64,000 nucleotides of DNA, from assembly GCF_026230175.1 (NCBI RefSeq), contig NZ_CP104208.1, positions 1,426,001-1,490,000 on the forward strand, written 5' to 3'. The DNA comes from Desulfovibrio mangrovi. GTDB taxonomy: Bacteria; Desulfobacterota; Desulfovibrionia; Desulfovibrionales; Desulfovibrionaceae. Positions 18,012 through 27,465 of the stretch are shown here, in pieces. Numbering within the stretch: position 1 is the stretch's first letter; each line of letters opens with the position of its first letter. A model generated the notes under the pieces. That model saw nothing but the letters and a program-made list of their open reading frames with translations, was not told the DNA's origin and searched no databases. The position numbers were made by a program, and so were the translations under genes.

Positions 18012-18331
18012 GAGTACCCCTTGAGTTCTCGTCCGATGACGCATGGCATCCCAAAATCCGGTGCCCCGGATCGTCACCTGCCTCCTTCAACGAAACGCAC
18101 TTCGCCAGATTTGGCAGATCGCCAGCCGTCCCCTACGGCCATCAGACAACATTATAGAGCCGCGGCACCGTAACCCCTCGCTTGCTGGCAACGCAGCGGG
18201 TGCGGGCGGCCTCCTCCTACAGACAAACTCTCGGGGTTATAATAGGAACACTCTCACTTAGGCAACACGTTAGAGGGCACTTTTGCGAAAAAAATGAAGT
18301 GAAGATCACAAAAAAGCAACAGTCACACTCA
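18012..18331 (-). promoter_or_regulatory. Long upstream region of the OMPP1 porin gene with two promoter-like sites
   Basis: This 320-base gap contains no gene. On the minus strand a perfect TATAAT sits at 18156-18151 (poor -35). A second site further out combines TTGCCT with TATTAT/TTATAA near 18235-18262. Either would give a leader of roughly 130-220 bases, long enough for regulatory RNA structure. A GTGA/TCAC inverted repeat with three-base spacer lies near 18299-18309, next to the end of the kinase gene. I do not recognise a riboswitch family here. Confidence 0.35.
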
Positions 18332-19942
18332 TTATTTCGCAAGCACTTGCTCAACTATTGATACCAGGAGGGTAAAATCAACAGGCTTCGATATGTATTC
18401 GTCCATGCCGGCTTCGAGAAACCGTTCACGGTCTCCCTTCATGGCGTGCGCCGTCATGGCAATGATGGGTATGTTTTTATCCACATCGGGACTCTTGGAT
18501 TCCCTGATGGCACGTGTAGCCTGAACACCGTCCATATCAGGCATTTGAATATCCATGAGAATGAGGTCAAAGGTCTCTTTTACCATGGCTTCCAGAACAG
18601 CAACGCCATTATTGACGCAGACAACCTCATGTCCCTGCTTCTCAAAAAAGTACAGTGCAAGCTTACGGTTGATGATGTCATCTTCCGCAAGCAGTATCCG
18701 TAACGGACGTCCGATTCCCCTGATAGTAGGCATGCCTTCCATTGCCCCGGTTTCCTCGTCCTTTCCAGCCTTGCGGAAACTTGCGGTAAACGTGAATGTG
18801 CTTCCATGACCGGAGACGCTCTCCACCTGAATATCGCCCCCCATCTTACGGGCTATTTCTCTTGAAATGGAAAGCCCGAGCCCGGCTCCGCCGTATTTCT
18901 TGGTCATGAAGCTCTCGGCAAGAGAAAATGGCTCAAACACGTATTCCAGTTTATCTGCAGGAATGCCCACTCCGGTATCCCGAACCACAAAGGCAAGGGT
19001 CAGCTCCTTTCGGGTGCTCTTCACCTTATGCACGTTGAGCGTGACTCCGCCTCGTTGCGTATACTTAATGGCGTTGACCACAAGGTTGCTGATGACCTGT
19101 TTAAGACGGCCGGAGTCTCCGGAAATCACCTCAGGCACATCCTCATCCACGACGGACTCCAGACGCAAATTCTTCCAACGGGCCTGAACATCCAGAACCT
19201 TCAGAACATCTGAAAGCGTATCGCGGATTGTAAAGGCAGATTCCCTGAGCACAAGACGCCCCGCCTCGATACTTGACATATCCAGCAGGTTGTTGACGAT
19301 GGCCAGAAGCTCTCTGCCTGCCTGCTTGATCATCTGCAGGTACTCAGTCTGTTCGGCAGAGGCCTCTCCTCCCAGAAGCAGATCCGTCAGGCCAATGATC
19401 CCGTTCAGCGGCGTTCGCAGTTCATGGCTCATATTGGCCAGAAACTGCGATTTTGCCTTGCTTGCTGATTCAGCTTCGTCGCGTGCCTGCTCCAATTCCG
19501 TGGTGCGGACTACCACCTCTTCTTCAAGGTGTTTCTGGTAGTCCTGTTTCTCACGACGCTGCTTTGCCTGCTCAAGCGACTTGTCTACGACATATTCGAG
19601 AAAACTCAGATCATGAATGGGCTTGGTAATGTAATCCCAGGCACCACGACGCAAAGACTCGATGGCGTCACGAATGACACCGGTGCCTGAAACAACAACG
19701 AGGGGAATATCAGGAGCGCGCGCGGAAAGTGCGCTAAGAACATCAAGCCCGTCCATGCCGGGCATGCGCAGATCAATGAGGGCAAGGTCAGGAGCCTGAC
19801 GGGCAAACTCTTCCAGCCCGTCCTTGCCATTGGCTACTTGAATGACTTTATATCCACTGTCTTCCAGAAAGGCAGCCATGCTCTGACGCACGATGGTTTC
19901 ATCATCAATTGCGAGTATGGTGCCTTTGCTGGTTCGTGACAC
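18332..19942 (-). CDS. Hybrid histidine kinase: REC-HisKA-HATPase-REC
   Basis: This 536-residue cytoplasmic protein has no transmembrane or PAS segment. In order it has an N-terminal receiver (residues 7-120, acceptor D57 in ALIDLRMPG, Lys in ITKP), a coiled coil (about 120-165), HisKA with H173 in SHELRTPLN, HATPase_c ([36 protein letters not shown]), and a C-terminal receiver (415-533, D464 in ILMDIQMP). Input therefore comes through the first receiver rather than a sensor domain. The start is the GTG at 19942, four bases after the upstream receiver gene's stop, with GGAAAGG seven bases before it. It probably forms a phosphorelay with the neighbouring single receiver. No Hpt or DNA-binding output is encoded nearby. 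Confidence 0.94.
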   Translation of the reverse strand: MSRTSKGTILAIDDETIVRQSMAAFLEDSGYKVIQVANGKDGLEEFARQAPDLALIDLRMPGMDGLDVLSALSARAPDIPLVVVSGTGVIRDAIESLRRGAWDYITKPIHDLSFLEYVVDKSLEQAKQRREKQDYQKHLEEEVVVRTTELEQARDEAESASKAKSQFLANMSHELRTPLNGIIGLTDLLLGGEASAEQTEYLQMIKQAGRELLAIVNNLLDMSSIEAGRLVLRESAFTIRDTLSDVLKVLDVQARWKNLRLESVVDEDVPEVISGDSGRLKQVISNLVVNAIKYTQRGGVTLNVHKVKSTRKELTLAFVVRDTGVGIPADKLEYVFEPFSLAESFMTKKYGGAGLGLSISREIARKMGGDIQVESVSGHGSTFTFTASFRKAGKDEETGAMEGMPTIRGIGRPLRILLAEDDIINRKLALYFFEKQGHEVVCVNNGVAVLEAMVKETFDLILMDIQMPDMDGVQATRAIRESKSPDVDKNIPIIAMTAHAMKGDRERFLEAGMDEYISKPVDFTLLVSIVEQVLAK

Positions 19943-19946
19943 GGCA

Positions 19947-20333
19947 TCACCTTTCCATTCCGAGAATGCGATAGATGCCTTCCACCAAGTCATCCATATT
20001 TTGCAGGGGCTTGATGAAAATCTCGTCTCTGGTCACGCCTATTTGCATGAGCTCAAACGGTAGCTTGTAGTTGGTTGATCCGGTGTGAATAAGGTACTTG
20101 AGTTCGGGTTTCACCTCATGAGCCTTGATAATGAAATCATTCCCGCTCATTCCGGGGAGGCGCATATCAATAATGCCCACTTGCGGATTCACCCCCGCAA
20201 GAACCTCAAGACCTTCTTCCCCGCTTCCGGCGGTATGGACGACAAAACCTTCATCTTCCAGATAGGCTTCAAGGTTCTCACGAACCATTTCCTCATCGTC
20301 CACAACGAGGATTTCTATCGAATCGTTGGTCAT
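19947..20333 (-). CDS. Stand-alone response-regulator receiver protein
   Basis: This 128-residue single receiver (CheY-like) domain has the acidic pair in LVVDDEEMV, the phosphoacceptor Asp in [12 protein letters not shown], the Thr in LIHTGSTN and the Lys in IFIKPLQ. There is no output domain. The ATG at 20333 has GGGAGA six bases upstream. It is the first gene of a two-gene unit with the REC-HisKA-HATPase-REC kinase, separated by four bases, and is an obvious phospho-partner of it. The -10 box TATAGT and -35 TTGCGT are spaced 17 bases upstream. Confidence 0.92.
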   Translation of the reverse strand: MTNDSIEILVVDDEEMVRENLEAYLEDEGFVVHTAGSGEEGLEVLAGVNPQVGIIDMRLPGMSGNDFIIKAHEVKPELKYLIHTGSTNYKLPFELMQIGVTRDEIFIKPLQNMDDLVEGIYRILGMER

Positions 20334-20409
20334 TGATTCTCCCGACAATCCCACCCACTGAAACAACTCAACAGAGCATTTCGTTCAACATTCCACGCCG
20401 ATACCAGAA

Positions 20410-20438
20410 ACTATAACGTTTCATTACAAAGTACGCAA
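20410..20438 (-). promoter_or_regulatory. Sigma-70-type promoter of the receiver/hybrid kinase unit
   Basis: On the minus strand TTGCGT (20438-20433), a 17-base spacer, then TATAGT (20415-20410), about 75 bases before the receiver gene's ATG. Confidence 0.55.
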
Positions 20439-20459
20439 CGCTGAAACGATTATTTTTCA

Positions 20460-20846
20460 CTATTTCGATTTCCTGCGCATAATCACGCCTTCCTTACGCA
20501 ATGCACACCAGAAAGGACGGGGATCATCCGTCATGATAGGCCGACATCTGGGGTTGGCGATATTGCAACGGCGCTTGTCAGTCTCGAAATAGAACGGACA
20601 GGCTCCGCATTCGAACACACGGATATCGGCACACTGTGCGCAGGAGGCATCCTCAACGCTACCTGCTTCATGAACGACCATTCCCGCAGGTTCAAGAGGA
20701 CACCATTCGGGACGTCCGGTCTTGGCAACTTCAGCTGGTACCACTCGCGCAGCTTCACTGCTCACCAGCTTTGAAGCACCGCAGTGCCCCTCATCGGCAG
20801 ACCAGAACATGGGACAATCCTGACACTTTCCTACCATCCAGATCAT
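20460..20846 (-). CDS. Hypothetical Cys-rich protein
   Basis: This 128-residue protein starts at the ATG at 20846, preceded by AAAGGAGAGAG. I do not recognise the family. It is rich in Cys, in spaced pairs: CQDCPMF near the N-terminus, CAQC and CGACPFY in the middle, then RRCN and NPRC, and a Cys in FWCALRKEG. There is no signal peptide. The pattern fits one or two zinc ribbons or an Fe-S site, and the basic C-terminus (MRRKSK) would suit nucleic-acid binding. It lies 65 bases downstream of priA in the same direction and may share its transcript. Metal binding is inference from Cys spacing only. Confidence 0.75.
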   Translation of the reverse strand: MIWMVGKCQDCPMFWSADEGHCGASKLVSSEAARVVPAEVAKTGRPEWCPLEPAGMVVHEAGSVEDASCAQCADIRVFECGACPFYFETDKRRCNIANPRCRPIMTDDPRPFWCALRKEGVIMRRKSK

Positions 20847-20910
20847 ACTCTCTCCTTTCGTGGCCTCCTCTCGGAAGGGAAGCACCCACGAGACAGACCT
20901 TACAATACAA

Positions 20911-23301
20911 TTACAGCATGTTAACAGGGTCGATGTCCAGCGACAAACGCATCTTTCCGTCTCTTGGGGCAGCCTGCCGCATCTCATGAAACACAGCCCT
21001 GATGCTCGTCCATTCCTGAGCCTTGAAAGCCCACTGAAAACGCTTGCGTCCGCGCAGCAGCGGCAAGGGGGAAGGAGTGTGCCCAAGAACAAGAACTCCG
21101 GCCGCTCTCCCCTTTTCCCGCGCCAGCGCCGTCAGACTCTCCATCCACTCCGCGCCCTGAGCCCAATCCGTCGGAAAACTGGCCCGAACAAGCGCCAATT
21201 TTACAAAAGGAGGATACCTGCGGCGCTCCCGACGACGAATCTCTTCCTCGAAAAATCCATCATAATCCGCATTGCGGACAAATTCCCAGCAATAGTGCGC
21301 AGGATCGCGGGTCTGGATAAAAACCCTGCCGCGTTTCTCACCGCGCCCGGCACGTCCGGAGGCCTGCACAAGCAACTGAAATGTCCGCTCAGCAGCCCTG
21401 TAATCAGGCAGATTCAGCCCCAAGTCTCCGTCGGCAATAATAGCCAGCGTCACGTTGGGGAAATGGTGCCCCTTGGACAGCATCTGCGTGCCCACGAGAA
21501 CCTGCGCCTCTCCCCTGCCAAAGGCGTCCAGAATGGCTTCCATACGCCCGGGCCGTCTGGTGGAGTCCCGGTCAAGCCGAAGCACCTTCGTGCCGGGGGG
21601 CAATTCGTGAATCAGCCCCTCTTCAAGCTTCTCGGTTCCCTCTCCCATAGGCAGATAATGCAACCCCTTGCAGGACGAACAAGTCACCGGATAGGGAGTC
21701 GCAAATCCGCAATAATGACAAATCAGACGTTCCCTGCCCTTGTGGTAGGTCAGCCCGATTTCGCAGTGCGGACAACGCGCTACGGTTCCGCAATCAAGGC
21801 AGTACATGAGCGGAGCATACCCGCGCCTGTTGAGCAGGATGACAGCCTGTTCACCTCTGGAAACCGTTTCCTTCAATGCGGTGAGGCTGGACGCAGCCAG
21901 CAGGCCATCTGAAGGAGAAAGTCCCTTTATGTCAATCAGTTCGACATCAGGAAGCGTACCGCCTCCCACGCGGTCCGCCAGACGGGCAAGAGGAATGCGT
22001 CCCCCGCGGGCGGCATGGTAGGTCTTGATATCTGGTGTTGCCGAGCCCAGTACAAGCAGCCCGTTCACCTGCTGCATACGGAAGTGGGCAACCTCCTTGG
22101 CCTGATAAACAAGGCGCTCGTCCTGCTTGAAGGAGCCGTCGTGCTCTTCATCAAGGACAATGGTTCCCAGCTTCGGCACTGGCAGAAACAGCGCGGATCG
22201 CGTTCCTACAATGACGCAGTGGCTGTCACGCCCAGCAAGCGCCCTGAAGGTTTTCTCCCTTTCAGCCGCGGTTTGATAACCATGGAACAGAAATATGTCC
22301 GTACCGGTCAGTGCACTGCGCGCAGCACGTTCAAGCTTGCAGGCCAACGCCACTTCAGGAGCCAGCAGCATGACCGACCTGCCGCGCTGCAGAGTTCTGG
22401 CAGCCAGCTCAAGATACACGGCCGTCTTGCCGCTGCCGGTAATGCCATAGAGCAGACGGGTTTCCGGGCATGTGGCATCCAGCGCGTCGACAAAGCCATC
22501 CACGGCCTCCTGCTGTGCCTGCGTCAATTGGAATCCGGCATCATGGGCCGGACCGTCCGGCTCACTTTCCTCAGCATCAGGCATGGGACACGAGCAGGCC
22601 CATCCGGCCAGCGACTCAAGAGCTCCAACAGCAACCAGCCCGCGTTCCGCCAGCGCATTCAGGGCCTGGCCCGCCTGAGCACCGCACTGGCTCAGCACGG
22701 TCTTGCGGGAAACGGCTCCGTTCTCCCAAAGATACTCCAGCACTTCAATCTGACGCTTGGCAGAAGGCCTGACAGGCCATGGAGGATCCTGCGTGACGAC
22801 ACAGACTTCCTGCACCTCAGCATCGAATCCGGCATCCAGCACTTCCACATTGCCTGCGCTCCAAGCATCCCCCAGAATCGACCGCTCGACCAACGAGGCT
22901 TTACCCACATCCTTCAGGTACAGGGTTCTTGGCTTGCCTGAGCCAAGCACCCGCAACCGGATCTGCGAAGTTCGCAGTCCGGCCGGCAGCAGGCTGCCTA
23001 AGACTTCGCCCGGAGTAAGCAGATGACGCACGGCGAGCTGGCGCACCATTTCGAGGTATTCAGGAGTAAGAAGGGGCTGACGCTCCAAAGGCCACAGAGC
23101 TTCTTTCACCTCGATTCCCGCCGGAGCCGCCGGAGCCTGTACGTCCATCACTACCCCGACACGTAATCCACCCGACTTGCCAAGCGGTACGGCGACCCGC
23201 ATACCCGTCTTCCACAAATCGGCGGGCAACCACGCAGGTCTCGCGTAGCTCAGATTGGCAAAGGGAGGGCTTAGAAGAGCAATGGAGAGCAGTGTAGACA
23301 T
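20911..23301 (-). CDS. priA: Primosomal protein N' (replication restart helicase)
   Basis: This 796-residue superfamily-2 helicase reloads the replisome at collapsed forks. The order is a 3'-DNA-binding domain (residues 1-105), a winged helix, helicase lobe 1 with Walker A YGITGSGKT and DEEH box (VLDEEHDGSFKQ), and a Cys-rich zinc-binding insert. The insert includes YCLDCGTVARCPHCE, ICHYCGFATPYP and CSSCKG. Helicase lobe 2 (LVGTQMLSKGHHFPNVTLA, QASGRAGRG) and a C-terminal domain follow. All eight expected zinc-ligand Cys appear present. It is slightly longer than E. coli PriA (732). Its neighbours are unrelated; the Cys-rich gene follows at 65 bases. Confidence 0.96.
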   Translation of the reverse strand: MSTLLSIALLSPPFANLSYARPAWLPADLWKTGMRVAVPLGKSGGLRVGVVMDVQAPAAPAGIEVKEALWPLERQPLLTPEYLEMVRQLAVRHLLTPGEVLGSLLPAGLRTSQIRLRVLGSGKPRTLYLKDVGKASLVERSILGDAWSAGNVEVLDAGFDAEVQEVCVVTQDPPWPVRPSAKRQIEVLEYLWENGAVSRKTVLSQCGAQAGQALNALAERGLVAVGALESLAGWACSCPMPDAEESEPDGPAHDAGFQLTQAQQEAVDGFVDALDATCPETRLLYGITGSGKTAVYLELAARTLQRGRSVMLLAPEVALACKLERAARSALTGTDIFLFHGYQTAAEREKTFRALAGRDSHCVIVGTRSALFLPVPKLGTIVLDEEHDGSFKQDERLVYQAKEVAHFRMQQVNGLLVLGSATPDIKTYHAARGGRIPLARLADRVGGGTLPDVELIDIKGLSPSDGLLAASSLTALKETVSRGEQAVILLNRRGYAPLMYCLDCGTVARCPHCEIGLTYHKGRERLICHYCGFATPYPVTCSSCKGLHYLPMGEGTEKLEEGLIHELPPGTKVLRLDRDSTRRPGRMEAILDAFGRGEAQVLVGTQMLSKGHHFPNVTLAIIADGDLGLNLPDYRAAERTFQLLVQASGRAGRGEKRGRVFIQTRDPAHYCWEFVRNADYDGFFEEEIRRRERRRYPPFVKLALVRASFPTDWAQGAEWMESLTALAREKGRAAGVLVLGHTPSPLPLLRGRKRFQWAFKAQEWTSIRAVFHEMRQAAPRDGKMRLSLDIDPVNML

Positions 23302-23363
23302 ACGGAATTACCAGACAAGCGAAAACATTTTCTGAAAGGCGGAACAGACAAAACAAGCGACAA

Positions 23364-23396
23364 AGAAAAAAGGGCGGCCACCGGGACCGCCCCTTA
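23364..23396 (-). terminator. Rho-independent terminator after galU
   Basis: On the minus strand GGGGCGG pairs with CCGCCC(T) around a 9-base loop and is followed by TTTTTTCTTTG. It ends the ftsH-galU unit just after the galU stop at 23400. Confidence 0.85.
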
Positions 23397-23399
23397 TCA

Positions 23400-24272
23400 T
23401 CAACATTTCCAAGGCAGAAGCGGTTTAAGCTGTTTTACCAGATCATCCCGTATTTCCTCATCTTGCAGGGCAAAGTAGATGTTGGCAGTAAGATACTCAG
23501 CCCAGTCGCCCACGTCAAAGCGCATACCGCGCATCTTGACAGCGAGAAGCCCCCTGCCCTTGGCAAGGGTGCCCAGAGCATCCGTGAGTTGAATCTCGCC
23601 ACCTGCGCCGGGCAAGGTTTTCTCAAGCGCGGGGAAGATATCCTGCGTAAGTACGTAGCGGCCGACAATTGCCAGACGGGAAGGCGCCTTGTTGGCAGCA
23701 GGCTTTTCCACAAGATCCGTCACACGATAGGTTCCGGGGGCGACTTCCTCGCCTGCGACAATACCGTAACGGCTTACCTTGTCGGGCTCCACTTCCATGA
23801 CGCCCACAACAGGCAGCCTTTCCGCCGCAGCCACATCCATGAGCTGCTTAAGACCGGGCTCCATACCGAACATCAGGTCATCACCCACCATGACGCCGAA
23901 AGCTTCTTCGCTCACCACATGCTTGGCGCACAATACCGCGTGCCCCAAACCGAGCTGCTGCTTCTGACGAATGGAGATGATGTTCACCATGTTCGCCACT
24001 TCACGGATGACATCCAGCATGCCCTTCTTGCCGGCGCGCTCCAGAATGCCTTCCAACTGCAGGTTGTGATCGAAGTGATCCTCAATGATCTTCTTGTCAC
24101 GGTTGGTGACAAAAACCACGTCGTTCAGACCGGAACGCATAGCCTCTTCCACAACATACTGCACGGCAGGTTTGTTGTAGACGGGCAGCATTTCCTTGGG
24201 GATATTCTTGGTGGCAGGAAGAGAACGGGTTCCCCAGCCTGCAACGGGAATCACGACCTTGCGAATGTTCAT
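23400..24272 (-). CDS. galU: UTP-glucose-1-phosphate uridylyltransferase
   Basis: This 290-residue nucleotidyltransferase makes UDP-glucose for lipopolysaccharide and other glycans. It has the N-terminal nucleotide-binding signature VIPVAGWGTRSLPATKNIPKEMLPV (here in two overlapping pieces), KPAVQYVVEEA, and the sugar-binding FGVMVGDDLM and RFDVGDWAEYL. A Gly-to-Trp reading at AGWGTR (family usually AGxGTR) is a normal variation. The start has GAAAGGAGAGCG upstream. It follows glmM by 42 bases and is last in the unit, so two sugar-phosphate enzymes are grouped at its end. Strong terminator follows. Confidence 0.95.
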   Translation of the reverse strand: MNIRKVVIPVAGWGTRSLPATKNIPKEMLPVYNKPAVQYVVEEAMRSGLNDVVFVTNRDKKIIEDHFDHNLQLEGILERAGKKGMLDVIREVANMVNIISIRQKQQLGLGHAVLCAKHVVSEEAFGVMVGDDLMFGMEPGLKQLMDVAAAERLPVVGVMEVEPDKVSRYGIVAGEEVAPGTYRVTDLVEKPAANKAPSRLAIVGRYVLTQDIFPALEKTLPGAGGEIQLTDALGTLAKGRGLLAVKMRGMRFDVGDWAEYLTANIYFALQDEEIRDDLVKQLKPLLPWKC

Positions 24273-24314
24273 TGAGCGCTCTCCTTTCAGAAAATAGACA
24301 GATAACAGTCGAGG

Positions 24315-25667
24315 CTACTTCAAGTGCGCCTGCACGGCCTCAGCCAGATACGAGGCGAGACGGCTGACCTGATCGGAATGCTCCCCTTCAACCATGACAC
24401 GGCACACAGCTTCAGTACCGGAGTATCTGAGCAGCACGCGCCCCCTGTCACCCAGTTCTTTCTCCACCTTTTCCTTGGCCGCCATGACTTCCAGGCTCTG
24501 CTCAAAGGGGATTTTCCTGCGCACATGCACGTTGATCAGTTCCTGCGGGAACAGCTGCAGCAGACCGGCAAGCTCTGAAAGAGGCTTGTCCCTTTCTTTC
24601 ATGATACGCAAAAGCTGAAGAGCTGCAAGCAAACCGTCACCGGTAGTACCGTAATTCATGAAGATAAGGTGGCCGGATTGTTCACCGCCCATGGCGGCAC
24701 CTTCACGACGCATGGCCTCAACAACATGACGGTCGCCAACGGCAGTGCGAAGCAGGCGTCCGCCGCGCTCCTTCATGAACACTTCCAGAGCCATGTTGCT
24801 CATGACGGTGGAAACCAGGGTATTGTTGGTCAGCTCTCCGCGTTCCATCATATCCAGAGCGCAGATGGCCATAATCTGGTCGCCATCCAGCACCTGACCC
24901 TTCTCATCCACCACGATGAGGCGGTCGGCGTCACCGTCAAGGGCAAGGCCGATATCCGCACGGGTCTCAACAACCTTCTCGGCGGCCACGCCAGGGTACA
25001 GCGAACCGCACTGCTGGTTGATATTCACGCCATCAGGAGAAACACCGATCTTGATCACGTCCGCGCCCAGCTCTTCAAGGGCAAGGGGGGCAACGCGGTA
25101 GTTGGCGCCATGGGCGCAGTCAAGCACAATGCGCATCCCGTCCAGCGTAAGATGGCTGGGGAAGCTGTTCTTCAGGTATACGATGTAGCGTCCCGGGGCG
25201 TCGTCAATGCGGTATGCACGACCAACCCGTTCAGGAGCCGGATAATCCCACTTATGGTCCATGTTCAGGACCATATCGGTGATGGCGTCCTCGGACTCAT
25301 CAGGCAGCTTGAATCCCTGACGGTCAAAAAATTTAATGCCGTTATCCACAAAAGGATTGTGTGAGGCGGAAATGACAACGCCAAGGTCGGCCCGCATATT
25401 GCGGGTAAGGAAAGCGATGGCCGGAGTGGGAAGCGGCCCAACGAGAAAAACGTCCATGCCGGAAGCGCAAAGGCCCGAAGTCAGCGCGGTTTCAAAAATA
25501 TAGCCGGAAAGACGGGTATCCTTACCGATCACCACCCGGTGGCGTTTCTTCCCGTTCCGGAAAAAAGTACCCGCAGCAAGCCCCAGACGCAGGGCAATAT
25601 CGGGCACCATGGGATACACATTCACCTGACCGCGCAGTCCGTCAGTACCAAACAGCCTTTTTCCCAT
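24315..25667 (-). CDS. glmM: Phosphoglucosamine mutase
   Basis: This 450-residue alpha-D-phosphohexomutase converts glucosamine-6-phosphate to glucosamine-1-phosphate on the way to UDP-GlcNAc. Marks are the start [15 protein letters not shown], the active-site phosphoserine loop [17 protein letters not shown], the metal-binding LDGDADRLI, the sugar-binding GEQSGHLI and the phosphate-binding [15 protein letters not shown]. Length and all four loops are as expected. It follows cdaA and cdaR, the same neighbourhood as in Firmicutes, where GlmM binds and restrains CdaA. A similar check on cyclic di-AMP output is possible here but is inference. Confidence 0.97.
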   Translation of the reverse strand: MGKRLFGTDGLRGQVNVYPMVPDIALRLGLAAGTFFRNGKKRHRVVIGKDTRLSGYIFETALTSGLCASGMDVFLVGPLPTPAIAFLTRNMRADLGVVISASHNPFVDNGIKFFDRQGFKLPDESEDAITDMVLNMDHKWDYPAPERVGRAYRIDDAPGRYIVYLKNSFPSHLTLDGMRIVLDCAHGANYRVAPLALEELGADVIKIGVSPDGVNINQQCGSLYPGVAAEKVVETRADIGLALDGDADRLIVVDEKGQVLDGDQIMAICALDMMERGELTNNTLVSTVMSNMALEVFMKERGGRLLRTAVGDRHVVEAMRREGAAMGGEQSGHLIFMNYGTTGDGLLAALQLLRIMKERDKPLSELAGLLQLFPQELINVHVRRKIPFEQSLEVMAAKEKVEKELGDRGRVLLRYSGTEAVCRVMVEGEHSDQVSRLASYLAEAVQAHLK

Positions 25668-25756
25668 CTGTTCATATCCTCTTGTAAATTCACATAAACC
25701 AAAGGCGCATTCCGGCCTTCAGTCAATATACGATTCGAAGCAGCGGCAGCAGTACG

Positions 25757-26659
25757 CTATCTGCCGTCGATTGTCACTGTCAGGGTACTCGGCTCGGCTG
25801 ATTTGAGCCATATCCCTTCCGGTAAATAGAGCCTGTATGGCAAGGTATGCGTTCCCGCCTCAAGCGATTCCGGAACAACCAGCTCCACCCGCACTTCATC
25901 AAACAGCGACTCATTACGGCTCTTGGACTCGGGCACTTCAAGACGCAGGTTCACCTTACGCGACTTGGCCGAAACCTTCATCCCTTCCGGTGCACTGATC
26001 TCTACGGTCCGCTTGACGGTCTTGGAAACAGTCTTAATACCGAGAAGCATGGCCACCTTGACCTGCGCCGGATTCGCCTCAAGTCCGTCCGGCGGATCAA
26101 CAACCCCGGCCACTTCCACCACTCCGGCCTCCGTCACTTCCGGCACCGTGGCGATCACATCCACCTGCTTCACTTTGGCAAGCAGGCTTGAAGCACCACG
26201 AAGGGTAACCGTTTCCGGGGTGACGGTTGAGCGGGACACCCTGATATCAGCAGGAAGCGCTCCGGCCACCTGAATCTTCACCGGCACCTCGCGACTCTCA
26301 ATGGCATCCACGTTCAGAGTCAAACGGGATGGTCTAAGTTCGACCACTTCATACGCGCTGCCCAAGGGCACTCGCTCCGGCAGAATGTTTATGACATTGA
26401 GCCCCGACGTAAGACCGGAAAGATCAAGGGAATAAGCAAGATTCCGCTCGCTGAGCCCCCTGAGCAACCCCTTGGGGGCACGAACGCGAACATCGACTGT
26501 AGGCTCCAGGCCATTCGTGACCACAAGATTGGCGGGCATGCCTTTCATTTCAATACGCAAGGTGGTCCAGGCTTCCACCTCTTCACGGCCGGAAACCATG
26601 TACCACAGCGTACAGGACATCAGCAGCGCCAGCAGAAAGTATTGCCAGTTTCCGCGCAT
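25757..26659 (-). CDS. cdaR: YbbR/CdaR-type membrane-anchored regulator of diadenylate cyclase
   Basis: This 300-residue protein has a single N-terminal transmembrane helix (YFLLALLMSCTLWYMVSG, residues 7-24). An extracytoplasmic part follows, made of repeated YbbR-like beta domains with recurring segments of the type VDVRVRAPKG, VPVKIQVAG, TVTPETVTLRG and VELVVPESLEAG. In Gram-positive bacteria CdaR sits next to CdaA and modulates its activity. The cdaA stop and cdaR start are separated by two bases, so they are clearly co-expressed. The function here is inferred from family and context. Confidence 0.9.
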   Translation of the reverse strand: MRGNWQYFLLALLMSCTLWYMVSGREEVEAWTTLRIEMKGMPANLVVTNGLEPTVDVRVRAPKGLLRGLSERNLAYSLDLSGLTSGLNVINILPERVPLGSAYEVVELRPSRLTLNVDAIESREVPVKIQVAGALPADIRVSRSTVTPETVTLRGASSLLAKVKQVDVIATVPEVTEAGVVEVAGVVDPPDGLEANPAQVKVAMLLGIKTVSKTVKRTVEISAPEGMKVSAKSRKVNLRLEVPESKSRNESLFDEVRVELVVPESLEAGTHTLPYRLYLPEGIWLKSAEPSTLTVTIDGR

Positions 26660-26661
26660 GA

Positions 26662-27411
26662 TTATCGCTCCAGAGCATTGCGCAGCACGCGCTTGAGTCT
26701 CGTGGCGTCCAGCGCCGTGGTCAGCTTGCCGCCAATGGAAACCGTAACGGCTCCCCGCTCTTCCGAAACCACAATAGCTACGGCATCACTTTCTTCGGTA
26801 ATGCCCATGGCTGCACGGTGTCGAGTACCGTATTCAGGTCTGTCCTGCGGAGAAACAGCCAGAGGCAGAATGCACCCGGCCGCACCAAGCCTGCCGCCAC
26901 GGATGACCACAGCACCGTCATGCAGAGGCGTGGAGGTTTGAAAAATGGAGATGAGCAGTTCCTTGGTCACCTTGGCATCAAGCGGAATACCTCGCTCCAC
27001 GGTGTCACCGAGAGGAACGTTGCGCTCAAGCACCACAAGGGCACCCACTCTGCGTTGCGCCATGCTGAGCACGGCCCCGACCACTTCATTGAGCAGGTCA
27101 TCTTCCACCACTTTCTTGCGCCAGAAACCCCGGGCTCCCATTTCCGTAAGGGCCCGACGGATATCACGCTGAAAGAGCACGATGATGACCAGAAAGATGG
27201 AACCAAGGAAATTGGCGAGCAACCAATGCAGGGTGTACAGCCCGACTTCTTCGGAAACGAAATACACCACCAGCACAAGCAGAAGCCCGTAAATGGCGGA
27301 AACGGCGCGTGTGCCTTTAACCATCAGAATGATCCGATAGAAAAGCAAAGTGACCAGGCCGATATCCACTATATCGCGCCAGCCAACACTGATATCGCCA
27401 ATCTGCAGCAT
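26662..27411 (-). CDS. cdaA: Diadenylate cyclase (cyclic di-AMP synthase)
   Basis: This 249-residue membrane protein has three N-terminal helices (about residues 13-32, 37-54 and 60-80) and a cytoplasmic DisA_N/DAC catalytic domain. The catalytic motifs DGA (residues 165-167, in TPLHDGAVVI) and RHR (197-199, in YGTRHRAAMG) are both intact, as is the GGKL/TTAL end. It joins two ATP to cyclic di-AMP, a second messenger best known in Gram-positive bacteria for osmotic and wall control. The ATG at 27411 follows folP by 54 bases. The order folP-cdaA-cdaR-glmM ties it to envelope precursor supply. Confidence 0.95.
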   Translation of the reverse strand: MLQIGDISVGWRDIVDIGLVTLLFYRIILMVKGTRAVSAIYGLLLVLVVYFVSEEVGLYTLHWLLANFLGSIFLVIIVLFQRDIRRALTEMGARGFWRKKVVEDDLLNEVVGAVLSMAQRRVGALVVLERNVPLGDTVERGIPLDAKVTKELLISIFQTSTPLHDGAVVIRGGRLGAAGCILPLAVSPQDRPEYGTRHRAAMGITEESDAVAIVVSEERGAVTVSIGGKLTTALDATRLKRVLRNALER

Positions 27412-27465
27412 CGCGCAGCCGCCCCTCGGTATTGTTATCGTTATCCGTTGCCGGTTTACTCGTCC

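Noticed and set aside
18299-18309. GTGA-AGA-TCAC as a CRP/FNR-type site
   Set aside because: The spacer is three bases rather than the usual four to six, and it lies next to the end of the kinase gene, far from the porin start.
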